From Polyangiaceae bacterium (GTDB lineage Bacteria; Myxococcota_A; Polyangia; Polyangiales; Polyangiaceae), in assembly GCA_947475525.1 (NCBI GenBank), contig CANJMI010000005.1:124001-188000 (forward strand): DNA of 64,000 bases, in the 5' to 3' direction. Shown here piece after piece: positions 45,002-52,656 of the stretch (positions within the stretch are counted from its first letter, which is position 1; the number at the start of each line of letters is the position of its first letter). A model generated the notes under the pieces. That model was not told the DNA's origin and made no database searches. It saw only the letters and a list, made by a program, of their open reading frames with translations. The position numbers and the translations under genes were made by a program.

Positions 45002-47069
45002 ACACGACCTCGATGCGTCCGCCCTCGAACGCCGGGAACACGCGGCACACCCCACCAACGCAGCGAAGCGCGGCGCGGCGCTGCCCGACGAACAGGCGCA
45101 CCGACTCGAAGACCTTGTCGTACCAACGCTCCCGCGATTTCGCGCGGTAGGCTATTGCGCCGTTGAAGTACGTATTGGGAAAGCCTTCGCGCGTCGTGTG
45201 CTCGAACCCGAAGATGAAGGAGAAGCTCGGGTTGTAGTTCAACGCGAGCAAGTTCTCGCCTTCGGTCCACGTCTTCAGCGCCTGTGTGCGGTGACGATGG
45301 AAGCCAGCCATGCTGACGGAGAACGGGCCCTTCAAGTGCTGCCCCAAATCGTAGCGCACGTAACCTTCCCGGTAGAACACTTCGGACGGCTCGGTTTGCT
45401 CCGCATTCAGCAACGTCGGGACCGAAAGATCGCTCATCCGGGTGCCGATCCAGCCCCAATAGTGTGAGTTCCCGTCCGCGGACGAGACCTCCATCCCGGC
45501 TGCGGTATCCCACGTGTCGCTGCGCAGCGCCTTCGCCGTGTTGCAGGTCGAATTCGTCGGATCGAGCTCGGACCAGCTCGCCGAGCGACCGACCCAGCCG
45601 TAGATTTTTTTCTCCGACGCCGCCGCGTAATCGACGCGCGCACGCCCCCCGGTGATGCAGAGATCAGGAGCGCCAATCGGCTCGGTGTAGATCGACTCCG
45701 CGCGTGGCGAAACGCTGTACGAAAGCAGGTTCAATTCGGGCGCGCCAAACGGTGGGCCGCCCGCGTCGATGTTCGCCGAGAGCGGAACGTACGAGCGGTA
45801 GTGCTTCCCTTCGAGCGTGGCTGAGAGCGGGCCCTTGTGCACGTTCACGTTGAGGTACGCCGCATAGCCCCTGAGGTCGGGTTCGCGGAGTACGCCGTCG
45901 GGCCCAATCGACGACACCCGCCCCTGCGTCAGTTGCTGCAGCGCAAGCTCCACGTACGCATCGGCCACGCCAGCTATCGACGGAACGCGAATCGTGCCGC
46001 TGATGTTGCGAATCTGATCATGCAGGCGTGCGGCGCCAATCTGACCGAACGACGGGAACTGCGCCTGACACGCATCGACGTCCGCTCCCGGTGCGTTCTT
46101 GCAAAGCTCGAGCGAAACGCTGTTGCTCTGCCGAAAAAGAGCGACTCCATTCAGTCCGAACTCAACCTCTCGCGGCCCGAAGGTCAGGCTCGCTCCGGCA
46201 ATTCCATCTTCGAGGTAGCTCGGCTTCGCGCGCTTGGTTGTAAGTAAAAACTCGGGCTCGCTCCCCGCCGTTTCCGAGTTGTATTTGGGATTCGGCGTCC
46301 ACGCCTGAAAGTCCTTTGCGACGGGAAATCCAAGAAAAAGCGGAGAACCTGAACCGTTGAGAATTCGACCGGTGGCGTAGTCGATTCGAATTGGGTTGAA
46401 CTGCCCCGCGAACGCGGACGCTTCGAGTCGCCAAGCACCGATAGCCTTCGCTACGCGAACTTTGCCCCCGCGAATCGTCGTGTCGACGCCGACTTCGTCG
46501 ATCTTGCGAACGCTGAGCACGAGGCCGCGCCCAAGCTGCTGGTAGAAGTCGCCAAGCGTGGCTTCGAGCCAATCGTTCCGATAACCAAGCCAGAACTTCG
46601 AGGGATAGGTCACGCCGCGAGCGCCGCCGGGAAGCTCGGCCCCGAAGTGCGACTGGAGCTCTTCGCCGAAGCGATTCTCGAGGGCGAGGTCGTCCCGTCC
46701 GGTACGCGCGCGAATCAGCGATTGAACGTCACGCCGGTCGAGCGTGTGAAAGAAAATCGCCGTGTCGAGACGGAGGCCGAGCGAAAATTTGCCGTAAAAC
46801 GCTCGAACTTGGAGCCGATCGAACCAATCGCCGTAGTCATCATCGACCCGCTGAAGCGGGCCTATCGTCGGATTTTTCGGGTCGAACGGCGGCGTGTTTC
46901 GATTGTCGAAGTGATAGCCGACATCGCTTGTGTTGCTGACGTCGAGGGTCAGCGATTTTCCGCCGACCGGCACGTCGATCGCAAACGCGGAGGAGCCCAT
47001 CGCAAGCCCCGCTGCGCCACACGCGAGCGCAGCCTGCCAGCGCAGCGCCGTGAAGCGAGGACCCCTCAC
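44991..47069 (-). CDS. Predicted outer-membrane beta-barrel protein
   Basis: 692 residues. Signal peptide at the start (ALACGAAGLAMGSSAFA). The body consists of many alternating strands with aromatic ends (for example RLQVRAFYGKFSLGLRLDTA, GWVGRSASWSELD, EGYVRYDLGQHLKGPFSVSM) and the last residue is Phe, the usual insertion signal of outer-membrane proteins. Contains a few Cys pairs (RCVGGVC) but no heme-binding CxxCH. Encoded directly after a TlpA-like gene; the stop-to-start gap is 5 bases. Confidence 0.78.
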   Translation of the reverse strand: MRGPRFTALRWQAALACGAAGLAMGSSAFAIDVPVGGKSLTLDVSNTSDVGYHFDNRNTPPFDPKNPTIGPLQRVDDDYGDWFDRLQVRAFYGKFSLGLRLDTAIFFHTLDRRDVQSLIRARTGRDDLALENRFGEELQSHFGAELPGGARGVTYPSKFWLGYRNDWLEATLGDFYQQLGRGLVLSVRKIDEVGVDTTIRGGKVRVAKAIGAWRLEASAFAGQFNPIRIDYATGRILNGSGSPLFLGFPVAKDFQAWTPNPKYNSETAGSEPEFLLTTKRAKPSYLEDGIAGASLTFGPREVEFGLNGVALFRQSNSVSLELCKNAPGADVDACQAQFPSFGQIGAARLHDQIRNISGTIRVPSIAGVADAYVELALQQLTQGRVSSIGPDGVLREPDLRGYAAYLNVNVHKGPLSATLEGKHYRSYVPLSANIDAGGPPFGAPELNLLSYSVSPRAESIYTEPIGAPDLCITGGRARVDYAAASEKKIYGWVGRSASWSELDPTNSTCNTAKALRSDTWDTAAGMEVSSADGNSHYWGWIGTRMSDLSVPTLLNAEQTEPSEVFYREGYVRYDLGQHLKGPFSVSMAGFHRHRTQALKTWTEGENLLALNYNPSFSFIFGFEHTTREGFPNTYFNGAIAYRAKSRERWYDKVFESVRLFVGQRRAALRCVGGVCRVFPAFEGGRIEVVSRF

Positions 47070-47074
47070 CGATA

Positions 47075-47656
47075 CTACTGGGCCAGCGCCTTATCGACCG
47101 CGTCCACCAGGCGTTTCTGCGACTCAACGTCGCCTGGCTGGTAGCCGCTGCGCTTCAAGACGACGTTCCCGTTTCGGTCGATCACCTCGGTGAACGGCAA
47201 GCGCCCCTCGGGGTTGTAGCGATCGAGCACGGCCGTCTCGGTGTCGAGCAGAACGGGGAAGACCATGTTGCGCTCTCGGGCGACCGAGCTGACGTTTGCA
47301 ACGGTCTCAGGACCGTCCGTCGCGATGGCGAGCACCGTAAAGCCTTTGTCTTTTCGCTCTTGGTAGAGCTTCACGAGCTCAGGCATCTCTTTCAAGCACG
47401 GGTCGCAGATCGTCGACCAAAAGTCGATCAGCACGACCTTTCCGCGAAGCGATCCAAGGCTTACGTGGGCCCCGTCGAGCGTAGGCAAGTCGAAGTCGGG
47501 CGCTTTCGGACCCGCCTCGCCAACTGCCGCCGGGCCGACACTCATCGTCGCCTCGCCGGCTGGAGAGCTCGCAAGCGTCCCCGAAGCGGCGCAACCTCCC
47601 GCGCCGAAGAGAACCGAGACCGCGAGCAGAGCCTCCTTCGAAAAGTTGATACGCAC
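47075..47656 (-). CDS. TlpA-like thioredoxin-fold lipoprotein
   Basis: 193 residues. Signal with lipobox Cys22 (FGAGGC). The thioredoxin/AhpC-type domain contains GKVVLIDFWSTICDPCLKEM, with active Cys84 and Cys87 (CDPC), then TVLAIATDGPETVANV and RLPFTEVIDRNGNVVLKRSG. Typical periplasmic disulfide reductase or thiol-redox enzyme. Lies between the barrel gene and another thioredoxin-like lipoprotein; all are on the minus strand. Confidence 0.9.
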   Translation of the reverse strand: MRINFSKEALLAVSVLFGAGGCAASGTLASSPAGEATMSVGPAAVGEAGPKAPDFDLPTLDGAHVSLGSLRGKVVLIDFWSTICDPCLKEMPELVKLYQERKDKGFTVLAIATDGPETVANVSSVARERNMVFPVLLDTETAVLDRYNPEGRLPFTEVIDRNGNVVLKRSGYQPGDVESQKRLVDAVDKALAQ

Positions 47657-47665
47657 GCGTTCTCC

Positions 47666-48460
47666 TCAGTTCGCTGATTCGAGAACCTTCTCGAATTCGG
47701 GCCAATATTGGCAGTTGGGCTCGTCGGGGTATTGCTTGCACGTGGCACCGGCGGCATCTTCAGGAGCGCCGGCGATCACGAATTCAATGTGCATGTCCGC
47801 GGTGCGAATGATCGCGTTGCTCGGCAACGAGGGCGGGAACATCTGCGGCAGGAATCCATTCGGATCCGTGACGAGCGGGTACGCGACCTCGTACTTCTGC
47901 GTCCACTTGCCGATGTCGCCGTAGGTCGCCGAGATGCCGGGCTTCGGGCCATCGACCAGCGCCACGATGATTTGGCCGCCCTTCGGCTGGTACTCCGCCG
48001 CTTTGCCAGGAAGGATCGATTTCGCTTCGAGGTTGCACGGGCCGCACCACACAGCCGATTGCCCGACGCTGAGCGCCCGCGGCTTTGGCTGGCCGACACC
48101 GTACGGTGAGTTCAAGGGGAACACCGCGTCAGGAAACTTTTTCGCGCAATCACTCGCGCCACCTTTCACACACGCCGCGTACTCATAACCGTGCGGGTTG
48201 TAAAAGTCCGAAAGGGCAACTTGCTGAAAGCCGGCCAAGCTCGGATTTTCAGAGTTCGCGTAACCGATGAACGTCCAGTTCGGGATGGCGGAGCCGACCG
48301 CCGTGCCCCAATCCGCGGAGTTCGGGTAGTCCGCAACCGGGTTCGACAGTTGCCCCTGCCCGTCAGCGAACTCGCCGGTGGGCCCCGCAGTCTCTGCGGC
48401 AACTGTGCAGCCGGCGGCTGCGAGGGAGAGGACCGTACCGAACATAGCGAGATGGCGCAT
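47666..48460 (-). CDS. Thioredoxin-like lipoprotein with WCGPC motif
   Basis: The ATG at 48460, preceded by AGGAAG, gives MRHLAMFGTVLSLAAAGC with a lipobox. The longer upstream frame has no signal peptide. The active-site-like sequence VWCGPCNLEAKSILPGKAAE (Cys139 and Cys142) is at the usual place after a long N-terminal region holding two further Cys. The second half has KYEVAYPLVTDPNGFLPQMF and ends with VIAGAPEDAAGATCKQYPDE. Likely redox partner of the TlpA-like protein. A strong promoter candidate lies upstream at 48518-48547. Confidence 0.86.
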   Translation of the reverse strand: MRHLAMFGTVLSLAAAGCTVAAETAGPTGEFADGQGQLSNPVADYPNSADWGTAVGSAIPNWTFIGYANSENPSLAGFQQVALSDFYNPHGYEYAACVKGGASDCAKKFPDAVFPLNSPYGVGQPKPRALSVGQSAVWCGPCNLEAKSILPGKAAEYQPKGGQIIVALVDGPKPGISATYGDIGKWTQKYEVAYPLVTDPNGFLPQMFPPSLPSNAIIRTADMHIEFVIAGAPEDAAGATCKQYPDEPNCQYWPEFEKVLESAN

Positions 48461-48517
48461 GGCTTCCTGGATGGGCGTGCGGTTCGGTCGTGACTGCCGA
48501 ACGCGCCGCGCGCTAGG

Positions 48518-48547
48518 ATTGTCGTCGCAGGGCGTCGGTGCTGTCAA
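48518..48547 (-). promoter_or_regulatory. Sigma-70-like promoter of the thioredoxin-barrel operon
   Basis: On the minus strand a perfect TTGACA (48547-48542), an 18-base spacer and GACAAT (48523-48518), some 57 bases before the start at 48460. The region between the divergent genes is about 130 bases. It would drive the two thioredoxin-like lipoproteins and the barrel. Confidence 0.6.
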
Positions 48548-48590
48548 TAGCGCGCCGCCAGAACTCGCGACGATACGAATGCAATCGCCT

Positions 48591-50051
48591 ATGACGTCCA
48601 TTATCTCTCAGGCACGCCAAACCCTCCGCTCCGCCGCCGTGACCTTCGGCTTCTTCGGCCTCGTCGCCTCGGCCCTCGCGCCGGCAACGGGCTGTGAGTC
48701 CACCGCCGAAGGCCCGACTTGCGAAGGCGGCTACGTGACGACAGCCGGCTCGTGCGAGCCCAAATGCGACCCCGCGAAGTGCGTCGAAGGAAACGTCTGC
48801 GTCGAGAATGAATGCCGCCTGCAGTGCGCATCTCACGCCGAATGCTTCGCGGGCAGCCAAAGCTGCGGTTCATCGAAAGACGATGCCGGCGCTGCCGTTC
48901 AGGTGTGCATCGACAACGGCCACCACGTCCCGTCGACCGGGCTCGGCGTAGGAAAAGCGTGCCCCTTCGGGCAGTCGGATTGCACCACCACCGTCTGTCC
49001 AAACGGCCTCGAGTGCGACGCGGCTGCGTGCGGCGGACTCCCCGACACCTGCGTCAAGGACGACGACGCCTGCGCGGGCAAGGAAACCTGCAACATCGGG
49101 CGCTGTCCAGCGGACGAAAACGGAAAGAAGGCACCCTGCACCGTAACGACCTGCGCCCAAGCGGCGTGCGCAACCCTCACGTGCAACAGCACGGGAGATG
49201 GCGACGCGACCGCGTTCTGCACGCAGACCGATTGCGCATCGGACGAGCAGTGCGGCGCTGGATTCCACTGCGGATTCGTGCGTGATCCGCATGACGTCTG
49301 CGGCAAGACGTGCACCGGAGGCAAGTGCGAAAGCGGCGCGGCCTGCAGCAAAGACGGCGACTGCCAGAAGGGCAACAGCCAGTTCTGCGGCAAGACCCTC
49401 GAGCCGTGCGTGGATCCGAAGGCCAAGCCCGCCGGGACGACCTACGAAGAAGGCACCGTTTGCATGATGCGCAAGCAGTGCCTACGTCGCGACCCCTGCG
49501 CGCCATGCGAGGAAAACATCGACTGCGCGGGCGGAGGCGGGGACCTCTGCGTCATGGTCGGAAAATCGAAAGCATGCACCCACTTCTGCACGACCGACGT
49601 GAACTGCCGACCCGACGAAGCGTGCACCCCCGCGGCCGGCACATGCGGCGCGACGCCCACCGCGTGGTGCACTGTGCCCGCCGACTGCCCGGAAAAAGAC
49701 GACACGTGCGTCCCACGAAGCGTCTGCATTCCCCGAACGGGGAGCTGCCACGCGGAGACGGCGACGGACTCAAAGTTCTGTTACGCGTGCACGACTGACT
49801 TCGACTGCGGAGCCGTCGATTCGTCCTGGGCCTGCAGCGAACTCAGCAACGGCGAGCGCGCTTGCATCGACCAGTCATTCCCGACCACCTGCACGACCGA
49901 CGCGAACTGCCCCAAATCACCTGGCGGCAAGGCGGGCGCATGCCTGGACGAAAACGACGGCCTTAGCCCAAGCGACTCCGTGTACCACCGCTGCTACTTC
50001 CCCGCGAAGCTCGAGAAGGGGCAGTTGGTCGGTTACAGCTGCTACCCATGA
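48591..50051 (+). CDS. Very Cys-rich exported protein
   Basis: 486 residues with 61 cysteines by my count. A signal peptide precedes GLVASALAPATGCE, probably a lipoprotein. Cysteines are spaced 3 to 9 residues apart throughout (for example CDPAKCVEGNVCVENECRLQ), with no CxxCH heme motif. The repeating pattern suggests many small disulfide-bonded modules, resembling the EGF/TNFR-like Dickkopf-type repeats of myxobacterial surface proteins. ATG at 48579 is an alternative start. Divergent from the thioredoxin-like operon. Confidence 0.85.
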   Translation: MTSIISQARQTLRSAAVTFGFFGLVASALAPATGCESTAEGPTCEGGYVTTAGSCEPKCDPAKCVEGNVCVENECRLQCASHAECFAGSQSCGSSKDDAGAAVQVCIDNGHHVPSTGLGVGKACPFGQSDCTTTVCPNGLECDAAACGGLPDTCVKDDDACAGKETCNIGRCPADENGKKAPCTVTTCAQAACATLTCNSTGDGDATAFCTQTDCASDEQCGAGFHCGFVRDPHDVCGKTCTGGKCESGAACSKDGDCQKGNSQFCGKTLEPCVDPKAKPAGTTYEEGTVCMMRKQCLRRDPCAPCEENIDCAGGGGDLCVMVGKSKACTHFCTTDVNCRPDEACTPAAGTCGATPTAWCTVPADCPEKDDTCVPRSVCIPRTGSCHAETATDSKFCYACTTDFDCGAVDSSWACSELSNGERACIDQSFPTTCTTDANCPKSPGGKAGACLDENDGLSPSDSVYHRCYFPAKLEKGQLVGYSCYP

Positions 50052-50140
50052 ACGCTTGAAGCCACGCCGGTAACTTGGCATCACGAGCCCCTACGCGGTC
50101 TGCCACTTCGTGAGCTGCCGATTGGCCTTTCTCGGAAACG

Positions 50141-50219
50141 CACGACCATGACGCATTCAAAAACGCACCGACTTATGAAATACACGACCATGACTCATTC
50201 AAAAACGCACCGACTTATG
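50141..50219 (+). repeat. Two 37-base direct repeats spanning a translation start
   Basis: Copy 1 (50141-50177) and copy 2 (50183-50219) differ at a single base (the g in copy 1 at 50153 is t in copy 2). Each copy contains CACGACCATGAC and ends ACTTATG. Period 42 bases, so the copies are in the same frame and the protein starts MTHSKTHRLMKYT followed by TMTHSKTHRLM. Either copy's ATG could serve as the start. Confidence 0.9.
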
Positions 50220-51329
50220 TTGCCGCTCGGCTTGGCCGCGCTGGCATTTCCTGGACTGACCGCGGGCGGTTGCGGCTCGCTCGACCCGAGCTGCGATCAA
50301 AGCATCGGGGCGCGAATCGAAGCGTTCTCGAGCGCGGTCGATGCGCTCATCGCGACCAGCACGAAACTGAAGAGCACGGTTGGCGGAAGCTGCGTCGCGA
50401 TCGCGACCGACCTTGGCCAGAAGAACGTTCCCGATCTCAGCAACACCGACGACGCAGACTTCGACACGAAGCTCCAGGCGGCCTGTACCCTCGCCAACCA
50501 GGGCATCGATGCCGAGCTCCAGGCCGGTGCGAAGCTCTCGCTCGAAGTAATCGGCGGCCAGTGCACGATCGCGGCGAGCGCGCAGTTCGACTGCGAAGCG
50601 AACTGCACGGTGACCGGCACGTGCGACGCGGGCGGCCTCGAAGTGCGCTGCGAGCCCGGCGAACTTTCGGGCTCATGCGAAGCGAAGTGCACGGGCGAAT
50701 GCACCGTCACGAGCGGCAGCGTGGAGTGCAGCGGCGGTTGCAGCGGCACGTGCGCCGGCACCTGCAACGGCGCATGCGCGGTCAAAGACAACAACGGCAA
50801 ATGCGCCGGAAAATGCGAAGGAACCTGCACCGGCCAGTGCACGGGAACCTGCGAGGTCGTCCCGCCAACCGCGACCTGCTCGGGCTCTTGCAAGGGCGGC
50901 TGCAGCGTCGACTACAAGGCGCCGACGTGCGAAGGCAAGCTTACGCCGCCGATGTGCGACCTCGACGCCGATTGTCAAGCAGGCTGCAGCGCGGAGGCAC
51001 AGCTCTCGGCCGAGTGCACGCCCCCGGTCATCAAGGTGACCGTCACCGGCGGGGTGAGCGGCAACCTCGGCACCACGCTGGAGAAAAACCTGCCGGCGCT
51101 TTACTCCGCGGCGGTCGATCAAGGTCCAGCCGTGATTGAGGCAGCCGCAGACGTCGCAACAAAGGGTGTCGATGCCGCTGGCGCTGCTGTCGCGACGCTC
51201 GCGTGCGTCGCCACGTACGGTGCGGATCTCGTTTCCCGCTTCGACACTTCGATCAGTGCCTCGGTGAGCGTCAGCGTCTCGATCCAAGCGAGCGCGAGCG
51301 TCAGCACGAAGGCGGGCGCCGGCGGCTGA
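50148..51329 (+). CDS. Cys-repeat lipoprotein with period-four CxGx track
   Basis: 393 residues from the first repeated ATG; the ATG at 50190 (copy 2) and 50217 are alternatives, the last giving LPLGLAALAFPGLTAGGC, a lipobox. 31 Cys by my count. Residues about 140-270 are dominated by a CxGx-type track (for example CSGGCSGTCAGTCNGAC, CAGKCEGTCTGQCTGTC). N-terminal and C-terminal parts are Ser/Val rich helices and a coiled-coil-like end (SASVSVSVSIQASASVS). A tight disulfide-rich rod is likely. Confidence 0.85.
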   Translation: MTHSKTHRLMKYTTMTHSKTHRLMLPLGLAALAFPGLTAGGCGSLDPSCDQSIGARIEAFSSAVDALIATSTKLKSTVGGSCVAIATDLGQKNVPDLSNTDDADFDTKLQAACTLANQGIDAELQAGAKLSLEVIGGQCTIAASAQFDCEANCTVTGTCDAGGLEVRCEPGELSGSCEAKCTGECTVTSGSVECSGGCSGTCAGTCNGACAVKDNNGKCAGKCEGTCTGQCTGTCEVVPPTATCSGSCKGGCSVDYKAPTCEGKLTPPMCDLDADCQAGCSAEAQLSAECTPPVIKVTVTGGVSGNLGTTLEKNLPALYSAAVDQGPAVIEAAADVATKGVDAAGAAVATLACVATYGADLVSRFDTSISASVSVSVSIQASASVSTKAGAGG

Positions 51330-51374
51330 GAGCAACGCTCAAAAGCGCGTTGAACTCGTTGTTGAATTTAACAG

Positions 51375-51413
51375 CGCAATCGCCCGGCCATCCCAGCCGG
51401 GCGATTGCGTTTT
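51375..51413 (+). terminator. Strong rho-independent terminator
   Basis: A perfect 14-base stem (CGCAATCGCCCGGC and its complement) with a CATCCCA loop ends in TTTT, about 45 bases after the CxGx protein gene and 30 bases before the Mrp start. Because the stem is symmetric it could act in either direction, but the T-run is on the plus strand. Confidence 0.9.
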
Positions 51414-51442
51414 GTGCCTCCGCGGTCCATGGTCCGCGCCGT

Positions 51443-52552
51443 ATGAGCCTCAGCATCGAAGCCGTTCACCAAAGTCTTGCAGGCGTTCTTGATCCTGAAA
51501 TCGGCCAGCCGCTCGCGGCACTCGGCATGATCCGCGACGTGTCAGTCGACGGAGACACGGTGTCGCTCGGCGTCGACTTGACGACCCATGCCTGCCCCCT
51601 CAAGGGAAAAATCGAGGCCGACATCCGCGCCGCGATCCTTGGGGCGGGCGCTCGCGAAGTGACGATCGACTGGGGCGTCAAGGCGCTGAAGCGGCAAATC
51701 GCGGAGGACGATCCATGTCCCGATGTTCAGAACATCATCATGGTGGTGAGCGGCAAAGGTGGCGTCGGCAAGAGCACCGTCGCAACGAACGTCGCGCTCG
51801 CGCTGAAGCGCTCGGGCTGCCGCGTCGGATTGCTTGATGCAGACATGTATGGGCCGAGTATCCCGACGATGTTCGGAGTGATGGGCAAACCCGCCGCCAC
51901 CGAGTCAGGAAAAATCCGTCCGCTCGAGCGATTTGGCGTAAAATTGATGTCGATCGGCTTCTTGCTCGAAGACGAAAAGTCGGCCGTGATCTGGCGTGGC
52001 CCGATGCTCCAGGGTGCGCTCCTGCAATTCTTGAAGGACGTCGAATGGGGGGAACTCGACTACCTCATCCTCGACCTTCCTCCGGGTACAGGCGACGTCG
52101 CGATCACGTTGGCTCAACGCGTACGCACAACCGGAGCGCTCGTCGTCACGACGCCCCAAGACGTTGCGCTCGCCGATGTCTACAAGTCCGTCGCGATGCT
52201 CAAGAAGGTAAGCATCCCAATTCTCGGGGTCGTCGAGAACGAGAGCTACTTTATCTGCGACGGCTGCGACAAGAAGCACGAACTCTTGGGCGCGGGCGGA
52301 GGACAAAAGATCGCCGAGTTTGCTGAAGCTCCATTGCTCGGCCAAATTCCGATGCATCCGGCCGTACGGGAATGGGGCGATGCGGGGACGCCAATCGTGC
52401 AAGCCTCACCAACGAGCGCGATCGCCCAATCGTTTCAGTCCGTCGCCGAACGGATGGCGGATCGTGCGAGCGTCATCAACGCCGAGCGGATGCCGAAGCT
52501 GACGATCGATCGAACAGGCGGAAAAAACCGCCATCTCCCAATCGCGCGCTGA
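51443..52552 (+). CDS. apbC: Mrp/NBP35-type iron-sulfur cluster carrier ATPase
   Basis: 369 residues. N-terminal MIP18-like part (VLDPEIGQPLAALGMIRDV) then P-loop GKGGVGKST (104-112), LLDADMYGPSIPTMFG, LPPGTGDVAITLAQ and the C-terminal CDGC pair (Cys272, Cys275) in YFICDGCDKKHELLG. It carries iron-sulfur clusters to target proteins. Starts after a strong terminator; 104 bases before the S1 gene. Confidence 0.95.
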   Translation: MSLSIEAVHQSLAGVLDPEIGQPLAALGMIRDVSVDGDTVSLGVDLTTHACPLKGKIEADIRAAILGAGAREVTIDWGVKALKRQIAEDDPCPDVQNIIMVVSGKGGVGKSTVATNVALALKRSGCRVGLLDADMYGPSIPTMFGVMGKPAATESGKIRPLERFGVKLMSIGFLLEDEKSAVIWRGPMLQGALLQFLKDVEWGELDYLILDLPPGTGDVAITLAQRVRTTGALVVTTPQDVALADVYKSVAMLKKVSIPILGVVENESYFICDGCDKKHELLGAGGGQKIAEFAEAPLLGQIPMHPAVREWGDAGTPIVQASPTSAIAQSFQSVAERMADRASVINAERMPKLTIDRTGGKNRHLPIAR

Positions 52553-52656
52553 ACGAATTCCTCGTCGCGAGGACGACAAAATCGCGCTATGGATACCCTC
52601 CCTCGCCTGGCACCCCCGATGTCGCACGTCGCAACTCGGTGTGTCGGAGTCCCGTC

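Noticed and set aside
44991-51329. Extracellular electron-transfer conduit (MtrB/PioB-like barrel with cytochromes)
   Set aside because: The barrel length is similar, but none of the Cys-rich proteins has CxxCH heme motifs.
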